Made by a program: the position numbers and the translations under genes
Part shown: in pieces, positions 1 to 7,477 of the stretch
Layout of the letters: each line of letters begins with the position of its first letter
How positions within the stretch are numbered: the first letter of the stretch is position 1
Assembly (NCBI GenBank): GCA_038203935.1
Contig: JBBRDM010000115.1
Coordinates: 1-17,709, forward strand
Length of the DNA stretch: 17,709 bases
Source of the DNA: JANXSG01 sp038203935
GTDB taxonomy: Bacteria; Armatimonadota; Chthonomonadetes; Chthonomonadales; Chthonomonadaceae
Direction: 5' to 3'
Notes under the pieces: model-generated
Databases searched by the model: none
What the model was told of the DNA's origin: nothing
What the model saw: the letters and a program-made list of their open reading frames with translations, nothing else

Positions 1-1321
1 CGATACGGTGGATATAACTTTCCACATCCCAGGGAATATCGTAGTTGATTACATGGGTAATCTGGTCGATATCAAGTCCTCTCGCAGCCACGTCCGTCGC
101 AATGAGAAGATCAACCTGGCCAGCTCTGAACCGATTCATAACACGATCTCTTGAAGCCTGGTTCATTTCGCCATGCAGCGTTTCTGCCTCAAATCCCCTC
201 GATTGAAGCGCCTCACCCAGATCGTCCACTTCTCGGCGAGTTCTGCAGAAAAGTATGGCGCTTCCCGGTGATTCCATATCAAGAATTCTCGCGAGCGCTT
301 CTACTTTTTGTGATGGAATGACTTCGTAGTATTTTTGAGTAATTTGATCAACAGTTCTGCGCTTACTTTCGATCGTTACTCGCTGAGCATTTTTCAGATA
401 AGTGCGCGCAAGCGCCGCAATTCGCGGAGGCATAGTTGCAGAGAAAAGGGCCGTCTGACGTTCGGCTGGTGCGGATTTTAGGATTTCTTCGACATCCTCA
501 AGAAATCCCATATTCAGCATTTCGTCCGCTTCATCCAGGACAACCATCTGAATTTGTGAGAGGTTCAAAGTGCCACGTCGAAGGTGATCCAGTACGCGGC
601 CAGGAGTTCCGACTACGATTTGCGGTCCATTCATTAACGATCTAAACTGTCTGTCGATAGGCTGGCCGCCGTACACAGGCACAATTTTCAGTCGGCTGTA
701 CTTACTCAGGTTATGCATTTCCTGTGCGACCTGAATACATAGCTCACGAGTGGGGAGCAGAATAATCGCCTGCGTGTGCTGTTTAGAAGAATCCAACAGT
801 TCGGCCATTGGAAGCGCGAATGCTGCAGTTTTACCCGTACCTGTCTGTGCCTGACCAATGAGATCGCTGCGCTTTAGCAGAATTGGGATAGACTGCTCCT
901 GAATTGGTGTAGGTGATTCGAAGCCGGCTTCGACAACCGCTCGCATTACAGCGTCACTTAATCCAAGGGCTCGGAATGGCGCGGCGATGGCTGCTGGTTC
1001 TTCTTCTGCTACCGCTGGAACCTCGATCACTTTAGGTGCAGGTGTTTCGATCGCTTTGGGCGCAGGTGTTTCGGACACTTCAGGTGCTTTTGCACTGATT
1101 TCAACCTTGTCGGTAGTCTTCGATTTGATTGCTTTTGCAGGCGGCGAGGTCTCAGCAGCGCCTTCTAAAGCGATGGCGGTTTCCCTCTCTACGGTTTTGG
1201 CTTTACTAGTAGTTTTCTTCTTTGCGATCACAGGTACGCCTTCTGCCTCTTGTGGCTGCGCGGCGGTCGCGCCAATATTGAGGCTTTCAGCCCCATCTTT
1301 AATCGATTCGGGTGGGCTCAT
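1..1321 (-). CDS. DEAD-box ATP-dependent RNA helicase, N-terminal part (runs off the window)
   Basis: ATP-dependent RNA helicase that remodels structured RNA (ribosome assembly or mRNA decay in DeaD/CshA relatives). About 440 residues are visible; the gene continues past base 1. Seen in order: Q motif (ESPTPIQ, about residue 136), Walker A AQTGTGKT (about 158), PTREL, a GG pair, TPGR, DEAD (codons near 521-535), SAT, and motif V in ATDVAARGLD. The window ends at HRI, the start of motif VI. The ATG at 1321 has an upstream AAGGAGAT (1333-1340), although the spacing is long. The first ~110 residues are a low-complexity Ala/Pro/Lys/Glu segment with a tandem ETPAPK repeat, unusual because DEAD-box proteins more often carry such tails at the C terminus. 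Family identity is certain; the exact subfamily (DeaD, CshA, RhlE) is not decidable without the C terminus. Confidence 0.95.
   Translation of the reverse strand, partial: MSPPESIKDGAESLNIGATAAQPQEAEGVPVIAKKKTTSKAKTVERETAIALEGAAETSPPAKAIKSKTTDKVEISAKAPEVSETPAPKAIETPAPKVIEVPAVAEEEPAAIAAPFRALGLSDAVMRAVVEAGFESPTPIQEQSIPILLKRSDLIGQAQTGTGKTAAFALPMAELLDSSKQHTQAIILLPTRELCIQVAQEMHNLSKYSRLKIVPVYGGQPIDRQFRSLMNGPQIVVGTPGRVLDHLRRGTLNLSQIQMVVLDEADEMLNMGFLEDVEEILKSAPAERQTALFSATMPPRIAALARTYLKNAQRVTIESKRRTVDQITQKYYEVIPSQKVEALARILDMESPGSAILFCRTRREVDDLGEALQSRGFEAETLHGEMNQASRDRVMNRFRAGQVDLLIATDVAARGLDIDQITHVINYDIPWDVESYIHRI
1025..1072 (-). repeat. 24-bp tandem repeat within the helicase N-terminal extension
   Basis: Two adjacent 24-base copies (1025-1048 and 1049-1072) differ at a few positions and encode ETPAPKVI and ETPAPKAI. 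The unit is in frame, so a change in copy number would lengthen or shorten the linker without breaking the gene. It lies outside the catalytic core. Confidence 0.75.
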
Positions 1322-1449
1322 TAAAACTAAATATCTCCTTGATTGTTTCCGATTACCATTATACCTTAATATTGCTCTTCTCGCGCGGAGAGAGGTTGAG
1401 TTCTCAGTCGAAGTCTCAGTTGGCAATCGAAACACTTAAGAGCGTAATA

Positions 1450-1501
1450 CTAAAGAATATCCCATTTTAAAAATATTGAGGGCCGCTTTAGATCAATAAT
1501 A
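1450..1501 (-). repeat. Imperfect inverted repeat in the helicase upstream region
   Basis: CTAAAG (1450-1455) pairs with CTTTAG (1496-1501), and the adjoining AATAT (1456-1460) pairs with ATATT (1483-1487). An eight-base insert (GAGGGCCG on the + strand) separates the two right-hand segments. If transcribed, this would form a bulged stem in the 5' leader of the helicase mRNA. AT-rich arms such as these can arise by chance. Confidence 0.3.
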
Positions 1502-1540
1502 ATTCCGACTTGAGAAAAGTGTTTCAGGACAAAACCCTGT

Positions 1541-1546
1541 ATTATA
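1541..1546 (-). promoter_or_regulatory. Possible -10 (TATAAT) for the helicase gene
   Basis: A perfect TATAAT reads on the minus strand about 220 bases upstream of the helicase start. There is no convincing -35 at 16-18 bases and no TGn extension, so this is only a candidate. If used, it gives a leader of roughly 200 bases that would contain the 1450-1501 inverted repeat. Transcription might instead arrive from the flavin reductase gene upstream, since no clear terminator is visible between the two. Confidence 0.25.
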
Positions 1547-1581
1547 CTGTATTAAACCAGTCCCTATACCTGGCAGTATAA

Positions 1582-2577
1582 TTACAGATCCATGTTGCTG
1601 CTATGGCCCGGGAAGAGTTTTGAAGCCGGATCAACATGAGTTTTTGCACCATTCACAGCCACACAAATCTCTCCGACTCCGGTTGCAATTAGTTTTAATT
1701 TCCCCGGGTAGATACATATATCTCCCGCCGCGTAAACACCGGGCAGATTCGTTTCCATGAAATTATTGACTGCGATATCTTCTTTTCCTTCGAGTTTCAG
1801 CCCCCAGTTACGTATCGGCCCGATATCCGCTTTGAAGCCAAGGTTCAGCAGCACGGCGTCGATTTCTATAGCTCTTTCTTCTTTAGTCTTATTATTATAT
1901 AAAGTTGCTGTTCGAACAAAAGTATCGCCTTCCGTCTTTGCAAGTTCATGCCACAGCATAACATCTACTCGAGATCTATTCAGCAGCCAATCGATAGAAT
2001 CTTCATGTGCTCGAAAAACATCCCTCCGGTGTATGAGCGTGATATTTTTTGCGAGCGGCTCCAAATTCATTGCCCAATCGAGGGCTGAATCGCCTCCTCC
2101 AACTATTAATAGACGCTTGCCGGCAAACTGTTCCTTATCTCGCACAAAATAGTGTACACCCGCTTCTTCAAATTCTTCCAGGCCGGGAGCTTGCAGCTTA
2201 GTCGGAGTAAAAGCCCCCGCTCCAGTTGCAATAACGAGTGTTTTAGTACGATGCACTCCCCTCTGGGTCGTCAGTGTGATAGTTCCGTCTGATTCATGCT
2301 TCAGTTCGAGTATTTTTTCTTCGAGACAGATGGCAGGCTTGAAACGCGTTCCCTGATCCGCCATCCCTTTTGCCAGGTCACGAGCAAGTATTTTAGGGAA
2401 GCCAGGCATATCGAAAACATATTTTTCGGGGTAAAGCGCCGTTAATTGTCCGCCTAATTCTGCTAGACTGTCGATGATTTTTGTTTTCATCTGCCGCAGA
2501 CCGGCATAGAAAGCTCCGAAGAGTCCTACCGGGCCTGCTCCTATGATGGTGATATCGAAAAGTTCAATTTCATCCAA
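1582..2577 (-). CDS. Ferredoxin/flavodoxin--NADP+ reductase, thioredoxin-reductase-like type
   Basis: FAD- and NADP-binding flavoprotein of 331 residues, the usual length for the YumC-like FNR family (EC 1.18.1.2). It moves electrons between NADPH and ferredoxin or flavodoxin in the cytoplasm. Seen: FAD-binding GAGPVG (13-18), LGGQL (41-45), NADP-binding GGGDSA (160-165) with HRRD (183-186) suited to the NADP phosphate, and a second FAD motif GVYAAGD (280-286). The CxxC redox pair that a thioredoxin reductase would carry just before the NADP motif is absent, which separates it from true TrxB. The ATG at 2577 follows AGGAGAT at good spacing. It is divergent from an exported peroxiredoxin gene and shares a 141-base intergenic region with it. 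No clear terminator is visible after the stop. Confidence 0.9.
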   Translation of the reverse strand: MDEIELFDITIIGAGPVGLFGAFYAGLRQMKTKIIDSLAELGGQLTALYPEKYVFDMPGFPKILARDLAKGMADQGTRFKPAICLEEKILELKHESDGTITLTTQRGVHRTKTLVIATGAGAFTPTKLQAPGLEEFEEAGVHYFVRDKEQFAGKRLLIVGGGDSALDWAMNLEPLAKNITLIHRRDVFRAHEDSIDWLLNRSRVDVMLWHELAKTEGDTFVRTATLYNNKTKEERAIEIDAVLLNLGFKADIGPIRNWGLKLEGKEDIAVNNFMETNLPGVYAAGDICIYPGKLKLIATGVGEICVAVNGAKTHVDPASKLFPGHSSNMDL

Positions 2578-2618
2578 GATTTAATCTCCTGAGAGTGAAT
2601 TAATTTCAGTAGAATGCT

Positions 2619-2627
2619 ATTGTATCA
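2619..2627 (-). promoter_or_regulatory. Extended -10 (TGATACAAT) for the flavin reductase gene
   Basis: On the minus strand TGA-TACAAT matches the extended -10 pattern TGnTAnAAT, about 42 bases upstream of the ATG at 2577. No clear -35 is seen, as is common for extended -10 promoters. Confidence 0.4.
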
Positions 2628-2661
2628 TATTTCCCAGGCAGATACTTAGCATTTTACCGGC

Positions 2662-2686
2662 TTCCTGTTGTATACTGTTTTCCTGT
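2662..2686 (+). promoter_or_regulatory. TTCCTGT direct repeat flanking a TATACT -10 before the peroxiredoxin gene
   Basis: TTCCTGT occurs at 2662-2668 and 2680-2686, with TATACT (2671-2676) between the copies. TATACT is a plausible -10 that would give a leader of roughly 35 bases to the peroxiredoxin start. The -35 region is poor, which would suit an activated promoter. The repeat could be a regulator site for this divergent redox pair, but seven-base repeats are weak evidence. Confidence 0.3.
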
Positions 2687-2718
2687 AAGAATAAGTTCTG
2701 ATTCCGAGCCGCTGAGAT

Positions 2719-3255
2719 GTGTATATGAGAAATCAAAAGCGTGTTATCATCTGCATTATAATGCTTTTTATACTGACTGTTGTGTACGCAGCAGTTGAGG
2801 AGAAAATACCAATGGGCAGCGGCGTACTCTTGCCGGTAGGTTCTTATGCTCCAGATTTTTCCGCAGCAACGAGCGACGGAGAGATGATAAATCTGAAGGA
2901 AATCTGCAAATCTGGACCGGTTGTTCTCGTTTTTTACCCCATGGATGAAACCCCGGGATGCACCGCTCAACTCTGTGCAATTAGAGATAACTGGAGTGCC
3001 CTGCAAGCCGCTGGAATGAGAGTATTCGGTGTTAATCCTGCTGATAAAGCACGGCATGCACATTTCAAGCAGAAACAGCATCTGCCATTTCCACTGCTTG
3101 TAGACAGTGGTAAGAAAATCGCCTCTGATTACGGATGCAAAGGATTTTTCGGGATTATACAACGTTCTGTTTATGTGATAGGAACCGATGGGAAGATTCT
3201 GTTCGCTAAGCGGGGCGCTCCTTCGCCTGCAGAGATGCTGCAATCATTAAAGTGA
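2719..3255 (+). CDS. Exported or membrane-anchored peroxiredoxin (AhpC/TSA, Bcp/PrxQ-like)
   Basis: Thiol peroxidase of 178 residues that reduces H2O2 or organic peroxides. The motif DETPGCTAQLC gives peroxidatic Cys81 and, five residues later, Cys86 at the position of the resolving cysteine in two-Cys Bcp/PrxQ enzymes. Residues 9-24 form a hydrophobic segment after a basic start (MRNQKR) and end in VVYA, so the protein is probably secreted or anchored facing the periplasm; most Bcp proteins are cytoplasmic. The first codon of this frame is GTG at 2719. An ATG at 2725 (two codons later) is an equally good start, and neither has a strong ribosome site. It is first in an operon: rfaE1 starts six bases after its stop. 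The electron donor is unknown. Confidence 0.88.
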   Translation: MYMRNQKRVIICIIMLFILTVVYAAVEEKIPMGSGVLLPVGSYAPDFSAATSDGEMINLKEICKSGPVVLVFYPMDETPGCTAQLCAIRDNWSALQAAGMRVFGVNPADKARHAHFKQKQHLPFPLLVDSGKKIASDYGCKGFFGIIQRSVYVIGTDGKILFAKRGAPSPAEMLQSLK

Positions 3256-3261
3256 GGATGC

Positions 3262-4236
3262 ATGGTTTTAGATTTTGATGCGATTATTTCGAAATTCCCG
3301 TTTCAGAAAATACTTATCGTCGGAGATGTAATGCTGGATACTTACATCTGGGGCGATGTCCGCAGAATATCTCCTGAGGCTCCCGTGCCGATTGTAGAAG
3401 CTCGCAGCCGAACGCATGCTCCCGGGGGAGCCGCCAATGTCGCTTCTAATGTAGCGGCGCTTGGTGGTTCGGCGAATCTTTCCGGAGTGGTCGGAGCCGA
3501 TGAAGCAGCGGATAATTTCCGTGCCGTTTTAACAGAAAATGGTGTCTCGGCAGAGGGTCTTCAGGCAGACAGCGGTCGGCCAACCACCTCAAAAATGCGA
3601 ATAATAGCGCATTCCCAGCAGATTGCTCGCGTGGATCAAGAATCGAAATTGCCTCTATCCGAAGAGTTGGAACGGGATATAATGGCCTGGTTCGAACTGC
3701 ATCTTCCGGAAGCAGGTGCATGTATCCTGTCGGATTATGATAAAGGTGTCGTTTCGAACAGTCTGGCACAAAAGATTATCTGCAAAGCCCGAGAGTGGGA
3801 GAAACCCGTTATAGTGGACCCGAAAGGCTCAGATTTTTCGAAATATAGAGGGGCCAGTGTCATTACACCAAATCTGGCAGAAGCAGAACGGGCAGCCAGG
3901 CACGAAATACACACAGATACTGATATTCTGGAGGTCAGCGCCTCACTATTAAATTCGACTGGTATTGAGCGCCTGCTTCTTACACGTGGAGCGCAGGGAA
4001 TGTCGCTTTTCAGTAATACCGAAGAGCCTTTCCATCTTCCAACAGTTGCTAAAAATGTTTACGATGTTACCGGGGCTGGTGACACGGTAGTGAGTACGCT
4101 CGCGCTGGCGCTTGCTGCAGGCGCAGACATACAAACTGCTGCAAAACTCGCGAATTTATGCGCTGGGATTGTGGTGGGAAAATTGGGAACCGCACGTGTT
4201 TTTCTTGAAGAATTGCGACTGGAACTTCATGGCTGA
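3262..4236 (+). CDS. rfaE1: D-glycero-beta-D-manno-heptose-7-phosphate kinase (kinase-only RfaE1)
   Basis: PfkB/ribokinase-family sugar kinase of 324 residues that phosphorylates heptose 7-phosphate at C1, an early step towards ADP-heptose for the LPS inner core. Seen: GDVMLD near the N terminus (21-26), GGAANVASN (55-63), the RfaE-typical QQIARVDQE, and the PfkB signature DVTGAGDT (268-275) with catalytic Asp274. The nucleotidyltransferase half found in bifunctional HldE is absent, so a separate RfaE2/HldC must be encoded elsewhere. The ATG at 3262 follows GAGG within the preceding stop region. The last eight bases overlap the cca start (ATGGCTGA), indicating translational coupling. Its presence is the main evidence for an outer membrane with heptosylated glycolipid or surface glycan. 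Confidence 0.93.
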   Translation: MVLDFDAIISKFPFQKILIVGDVMLDTYIWGDVRRISPEAPVPIVEARSRTHAPGGAANVASNVAALGGSANLSGVVGADEAADNFRAVLTENGVSAEGLQADSGRPTTSKMRIIAHSQQIARVDQESKLPLSEELERDIMAWFELHLPEAGACILSDYDKGVVSNSLAQKIICKAREWEKPVIVDPKGSDFSKYRGASVITPNLAEAERAARHEIHTDTDILEVSASLLNSTGIERLLLTRGAQGMSLFSNTEEPFHLPTVAKNVYDVTGAGDTVVSTLALALAAGADIQTAAKLANLCAGIVVGKLGTARVFLEELRLELHG

Positions 4237-5668
4237 AAGTAAAATTCCTACATCAGAATCATCGCTGCAAAAAGTTATAAGCAGGCTTCGTGCAGTCACT
4301 TCAGGCACGCAGTACGATGGAAAGCTATATCTCGTAGGCGGACTGCTGCGAGATATGTTTTTGAATCTGCCAGCAGCCAACGATCTTGATCTGGTATTGG
4401 AAGGCGATGCCGTTAAACTGGCAATGTTTCTCCACGATCTGGGATGCTCAGCGCACTACCCGGTACTATATCCTCGTTTTGGCACTGCCATGGTGCATAT
4501 TCGTTCGGATAGTTCGGATGAAATTGGATTTCCAGTGGAGCTTGTTTCTGCGCGGGCAGAGAGCTACATTCCGGATTCGCGCAAGCCGGACGTAATACAA
4601 GGTTCTCTGCATGACGACGCTTTTCGGCGTGATTTTACCATTAACACGCTGCTTGAAAATCTTCACACAGGGGAAAAACTCGATATTACCGGCAGAGCAT
4701 ACAGCGATCTCCAGGCTGGCTTGATACGAACTCCCAAGGAGCCGCGTATCACTTTTTTTGATGATCCCCTGAGAATGCTGCGCGCCGTCCGGTTTGCAGC
4801 CAAGCTGGGATTTGTTATTGAAAAAGAAACCTGGAATGCAGTTATCGAGGAAGCCCAACGCCTGAAACCTCCCGCGATTGCTCATGAGCGAATTCGTGAT
4901 GAATTTATCAAAATTATGCTGCTGCCGGGATCGCAAATCAGAATTGGGATGGAACTGCTCAGAACGTCGGGCCTGCTGGATCAGTTCCTTCCTGAGATGC
5001 TGCCCATGGTGGGTTGTTTACAGGGAAGCTGGCATCTGTACGATGTCTGGAACCACACTCTTACCGCTATGGAAAATCTGCCGGAAGATGCTTCTTTGGA
5101 ACTGCGCCTAGGGCTGCTCTGGCACGATGTAGGAAAGCCAACTACACGGACAGTAGATGATCGTGGAGTACATTTCTATGGCCATCCAGCAGAAGGAGCA
5201 CGTATTGCTCGTACAATGATGAATCATCTTCGGTTTAAAAACGAGGAGATTCGTGATGTTTCTGCTCTGGTAGAGAAACACATGCGGTTAGGCGAGTATA
5301 AGTCACAATGGGCGGATCCACCAGTGAAACGCCTGATACGAGATGCCGGCGACTATTTGAACGATCTGTTCGAGCTTGCCAGGTGTGACATAGCCGCCTC
5401 GAATATAGAGGAAGGCATGATAGCTGATTTATCGGGTCTGCGCAGCCGTATCGATTCTCTGAATGAGACATCAAACATAGCCCAGATCGAAAGTCCACTG
5501 GACGGCAGCGAAATAATGGAAATTCTGGGAGTTCAGCCAGGGCCGCACCTTAGAGAGGCTAAAGAGTTTCTTACGAACGAAATTATCGAAGGCAGGCTTA
5601 CAGAAGGTGATAAATCGCAGGCTGAAATACTGATATTAGAGTGGTGGAATAGTCAAAACAAATTTTAA
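4229..5668 (+). CDS. cca: CCA-adding tRNA nucleotidyltransferase with HD domain
   Basis: Class II tRNA nucleotidyltransferase/poly(A) polymerase family, 479 residues. It adds or repairs the 3' CCA end of tRNAs. Seen: nucleotidyltransferase signature LVGGLLRD (35-42), metal-binding DLD (52-54), RRDFTIN (133-139), the DPLRMLRAVRFA stretch (179-190), ERIRDE (220-225), then an HD phosphohydrolase domain with WHDVGK (298-303) and downstream histidines. The frame is open from 4112, but the ATG at 4229 is chosen because it overlaps the rfaE1 stop by eight bases and family homology begins after it; the extra 39 upstream codons simply read through rfaE1 in another frame. The HD domain may provide 2',3'-cyclic phosphodiesterase or phosphatase activity, as in E. 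coli Cca. Members of this family can be CCA-adding, A-adding or poly(A) polymerase, and sequence alone does not fully settle which. Confidence 0.92.
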   Translation: MAESKIPTSESSLQKVISRLRAVTSGTQYDGKLYLVGGLLRDMFLNLPAANDLDLVLEGDAVKLAMFLHDLGCSAHYPVLYPRFGTAMVHIRSDSSDEIGFPVELVSARAESYIPDSRKPDVIQGSLHDDAFRRDFTINTLLENLHTGEKLDITGRAYSDLQAGLIRTPKEPRITFFDDPLRMLRAVRFAAKLGFVIEKETWNAVIEEAQRLKPPAIAHERIRDEFIKIMLLPGSQIRIGMELLRTSGLLDQFLPEMLPMVGCLQGSWHLYDVWNHTLTAMENLPEDASLELRLGLLWHDVGKPTTRTVDDRGVHFYGHPAEGARIARTMMNHLRFKNEEIRDVSALVEKHMRLGEYKSQWADPPVKRLIRDAGDYLNDLFELARCDIAASNIEEGMIADLSGLRSRIDSLNETSNIAQIESPLDGSEIMEILGVQPGPHLREAKEFLTNEIIEGRLTEGDKSQAEILILEWWNSQNKF

Positions 5669-5840
5669 GTTATTTGTGGGTCCTATATTCATAAACCACG
5701 GTTTGGTACAATCCACCAGTATGTAGAGTCAATATTTCGAAAAAAAATTACTGATTTACCAAATATTAACAGCTCGATGAAGCGTCGAAAAATGCTGTAA
5801 GGATTTTTCTTTCAGAATTGCATACACTATCATCGAACTG
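5669..5840. other. Intergenic region between convergent genes
   Basis: 172 AT-rich bases between the ends of cca (+) and the PEP-CTERM gene (-). I find only very short self-complementary runs (for example AAACC-AC-GGTTT near 5694) and no convincing GC-rich hairpin followed by a T run on either strand. Confidence 0.5.
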
Positions 5841-6620
5841 TTATATTTTAGCTATTATTGGAACTACTAGAATGCAGTTAAGCGCGATTTTTCCCCGTAA
5901 CCGCAGCAGAGGTAGGGATACTAATCCAGAACCTATGAACAGCAAGGATGAAGGTTCGGGAACGGTCGAAAATTTGACTCCGCTCGGTGAGTAGTTGGGA
6001 TAAGATCCTGTATCTCCCACATAGTTTTCGGCTGTGAAAAAAGGATTTCCGTTCACATTGGATTGTGTACCATCTGAAACCCCATAGTCCACTCCGATAG
6101 GATTCGAAGGATCGTTCAAATTGCCATTGCTCCACACGTTTACTAATCCCTGACCGCCACCCTGCAGATCCAGAGTTAACATAAGACCATAGATATCGAG
6201 CTGGCCGCCGAAAAAAGGATAGAATGCAGGGTCGCAAACTACGGGAGAATCACCGTTGGGATAGATGATATTATCGTACGAGGCTGGTGGAAATGGAGTG
6301 CCGACGGCGTCCACGCTATCATGGTTAGAGTTTTTAGGTACGGAGGTGTAGGTTTTACTCGGCAATATCCCGGAAATTGTACCCGAAATTCCATCCGTCG
6401 AATCGGAATAGGTACCGCTCGCTCCTGTCACGACGAAAACGGTATCCCCAAAACCACTAAGCGTCACGAAATCCCCCGTAAGGGAACCATTTGCGCTGAT
6501 ACCCGGGCCGGAAATTGAGAAGGGTATGATACTTGGCAATGCATGCGCCTGTCCGCTCAATACGGTTCCCATTAATCCGAAAAATGCGATGCTGTGTAAT
6601 TTCCCTTGTACTTTAATCAT
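5841..6620 (-). CDS. PEP-CTERM sorting domain-containing exported protein with an unusual C-terminal tail
   Basis: Secreted protein of 259 residues, function unknown. The N terminus MIKVQGKLHS is followed by a hydrophobic stretch and a signal-peptidase-like AHA at about 25-27. The middle is Gly/Ser/Asn-rich, low in charge and probably beta-rich. Near the end is VPEPSS (220-225), a hydrophobic helix and the basic cluster RLRGK (240-244): the tripartite PEP-CTERM signal processed by exosortase, which in known systems serves envelope or extracellular-polysaccharide-associated proteins. A further 15 hydrophobic residues follow RLRGK, although PEP-CTERM proteins normally end there. The frame is open upstream to 6758, but the ATG at 6620 is chosen because it has AAGGAGA at good spacing and because a strong promoter lies inside the longer version. 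No exosortase gene is in this window. Confidence 0.85.
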   Translation of the reverse strand: MIKVQGKLHSIAFFGLMGTVLSGQAHALPSIIPFSISGPGISANGSLTGDFVTLSGFGDTVFVVTGASGTYSDSTDGISGTISGILPSKTYTSVPKNSNHDSVDAVGTPFPPASYDNIIYPNGDSPVVCDPAFYPFFGGQLDIYGLMLTLDLQGGGQGLVNVWSNGNLNDPSNPIGVDYGVSDGTQSNVNGNPFFTAENYVGDTGSYPNYSPSGVKFSTVPEPSSLLFIGSGLVSLPLLRLRGKIALNCILVVPIIAKI

Positions 6621-7017
6621 CAGAAATGTCTCCTTTGTCTCATCTGAACTTTTCCTTCCGTCTACAAACTGTGCGTTCCCTGTCCACACCTTCACGCAGC
6701 AGATACAATAAGCCTTACTGCTAAGAGCAATCATACGTGAATTGAACGATCCTGTCAAGATTTATTACTTCTGCTGAAGTGTCGGTGAAATGATTTATTC
6801 GCAGTACTTACAGCTGTATTAAGGTTTCAAGGGTGAAAAGAATGTTCAGCATTATAAAGAGTAGGATTAGCAGGCAATTAAATCGATATTTGCCTTTCCA
6901 GGCGTTGTAGGATCAATCCTGAATAGTTCCGTTTGCTGCAGATTCTTATTGGAGATCGACCGAGAAATTACGTCATGAGCCAGATTGATATTTAGATTTA
7001 ACGAAGCTTATTATTAT
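6621..7017. other. Long intergenic region upstream of the PEP-CTERM gene
   Basis: 397 bases without a recognised gene. The part nearest the PEP-CTERM gene holds its promoter (6730-6758) and a leader of about 100 bases. The leader contains a possible small stem, GTGTG...CGCAC on the minus strand, around 6672-6690. Further out, AGGCAA (6872-6877) pairs with TTGCCT (6890-6895) around a 12-base loop; it is weak, lacks a clear T run, and could be the end of the EamA operon transcript. Nothing resembles a tRNA or a known riboswitch. Confidence 0.5.
6730..6758 (-). promoter_or_regulatory. Near-consensus sigma70 promoter for the PEP-CTERM gene
   Basis: Reading on the minus strand: TTGACA (6758-6753), exactly 17 bases, then TATGAT (6735-6730). 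The -35 is perfect and the -10 has one mismatch. Transcription would start near 6722, leaving about 100 bases of leader to the ATG at 6620. It is the strongest promoter match in the window and also rules out the longer reading of the PEP-CTERM protein. Confidence 0.85.
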
Positions 7018-7434
7018 CTAGCGAAGCGTAAAAAGGACACCCGTCACGATTAATATAGCCCCAATGATCAGATTCGCTGATGGTTTCTCCCCGAGAACCA
7101 ATACTCCCAAAGCCATCGCCAGCACAAAACTCAGTTTATCAATAGGAGCTACTTTGGAAACGGGACCAAGCTGCAGCGCCTTGAAATAGCATAACCAGGA
7201 GGCACCGGTTGCTATTCCAGATAGAATAAGAAATAGCCAGGTGCGGCTGCTTAAACCACTGATTTTTGTCTGACGCGTTGCAGCCGCGATTATGGTGGCG
7301 AAAACAAGAACCACAGCTACCCTTATCGCGACCGCAAGGTTGGAAGGAACGCCTTCAACACCTTTTTTTGCAAGGATTGCTGTCAAACCTGCAAATACTG
7401 CTGAAAGCAGCGCCCAGATTCTGAAAGAGATCAT
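7018..7434 (-). CDS. Half-size EamA-type (drug/metabolite transporter superfamily) membrane protein
   Basis: Membrane protein of 138 residues with one EamA repeat and about five hydrophobic helices (roughly 5-21, 35-53, 66-86, 92-112, 118-136). Conserved features include GVPSNLAVAIR after helix 1, ALQLGPVSKVAPIDKLS, and the GEKPS turn before the last helix, typical of short EamA proteins that probably work as dimers. Substrate unknown. The frame is open back to 7509, overlapping the PhyH gene. The ATG at 7434 is preferred because homology begins at MISFRIW, although its ribosome site (AGAG-rich) is weak. It lies 43 bases after the PhyH stop and is probably last in the same transcript. Confidence 0.8.
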   Translation of the reverse strand: MISFRIWALLSAVFAGLTAILAKKGVEGVPSNLAVAIRVAVVLVFATIIAAATRQTKISGLSSRTWLFLILSGIATGASWLCYFKALQLGPVSKVAPIDKLSFVLAMALGVLVLGEKPSANLIIGAILIVTGVLFTLR

Positions 7435-7477
7435 ACTGCTCTTTTCTCTGCAATTTAATATGCAAGATACCAGTCCA

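Noticed and set aside
987..1439. Open frame on the + strand rich in Ala/Gly/Ser opposite the helicase
   Set aside because: It is antisense to the repeat-bearing N-terminal extension of the helicase; the repeated look comes from the 24-base tandem repeat.
2617..3243. 208-codon open frame on the - strand opposite the peroxiredoxin
   Set aside because: No domain-like sequence, and it covers both the peroxiredoxin gene and the divergent promoter region.
4112..4228. Longer N terminus for Cca starting inside rfaE1
   Set aside because: The extra 39 codons read through rfaE1 in another frame; the ATG at 4229 overlapping the rfaE1 stop is the natural coupled start.
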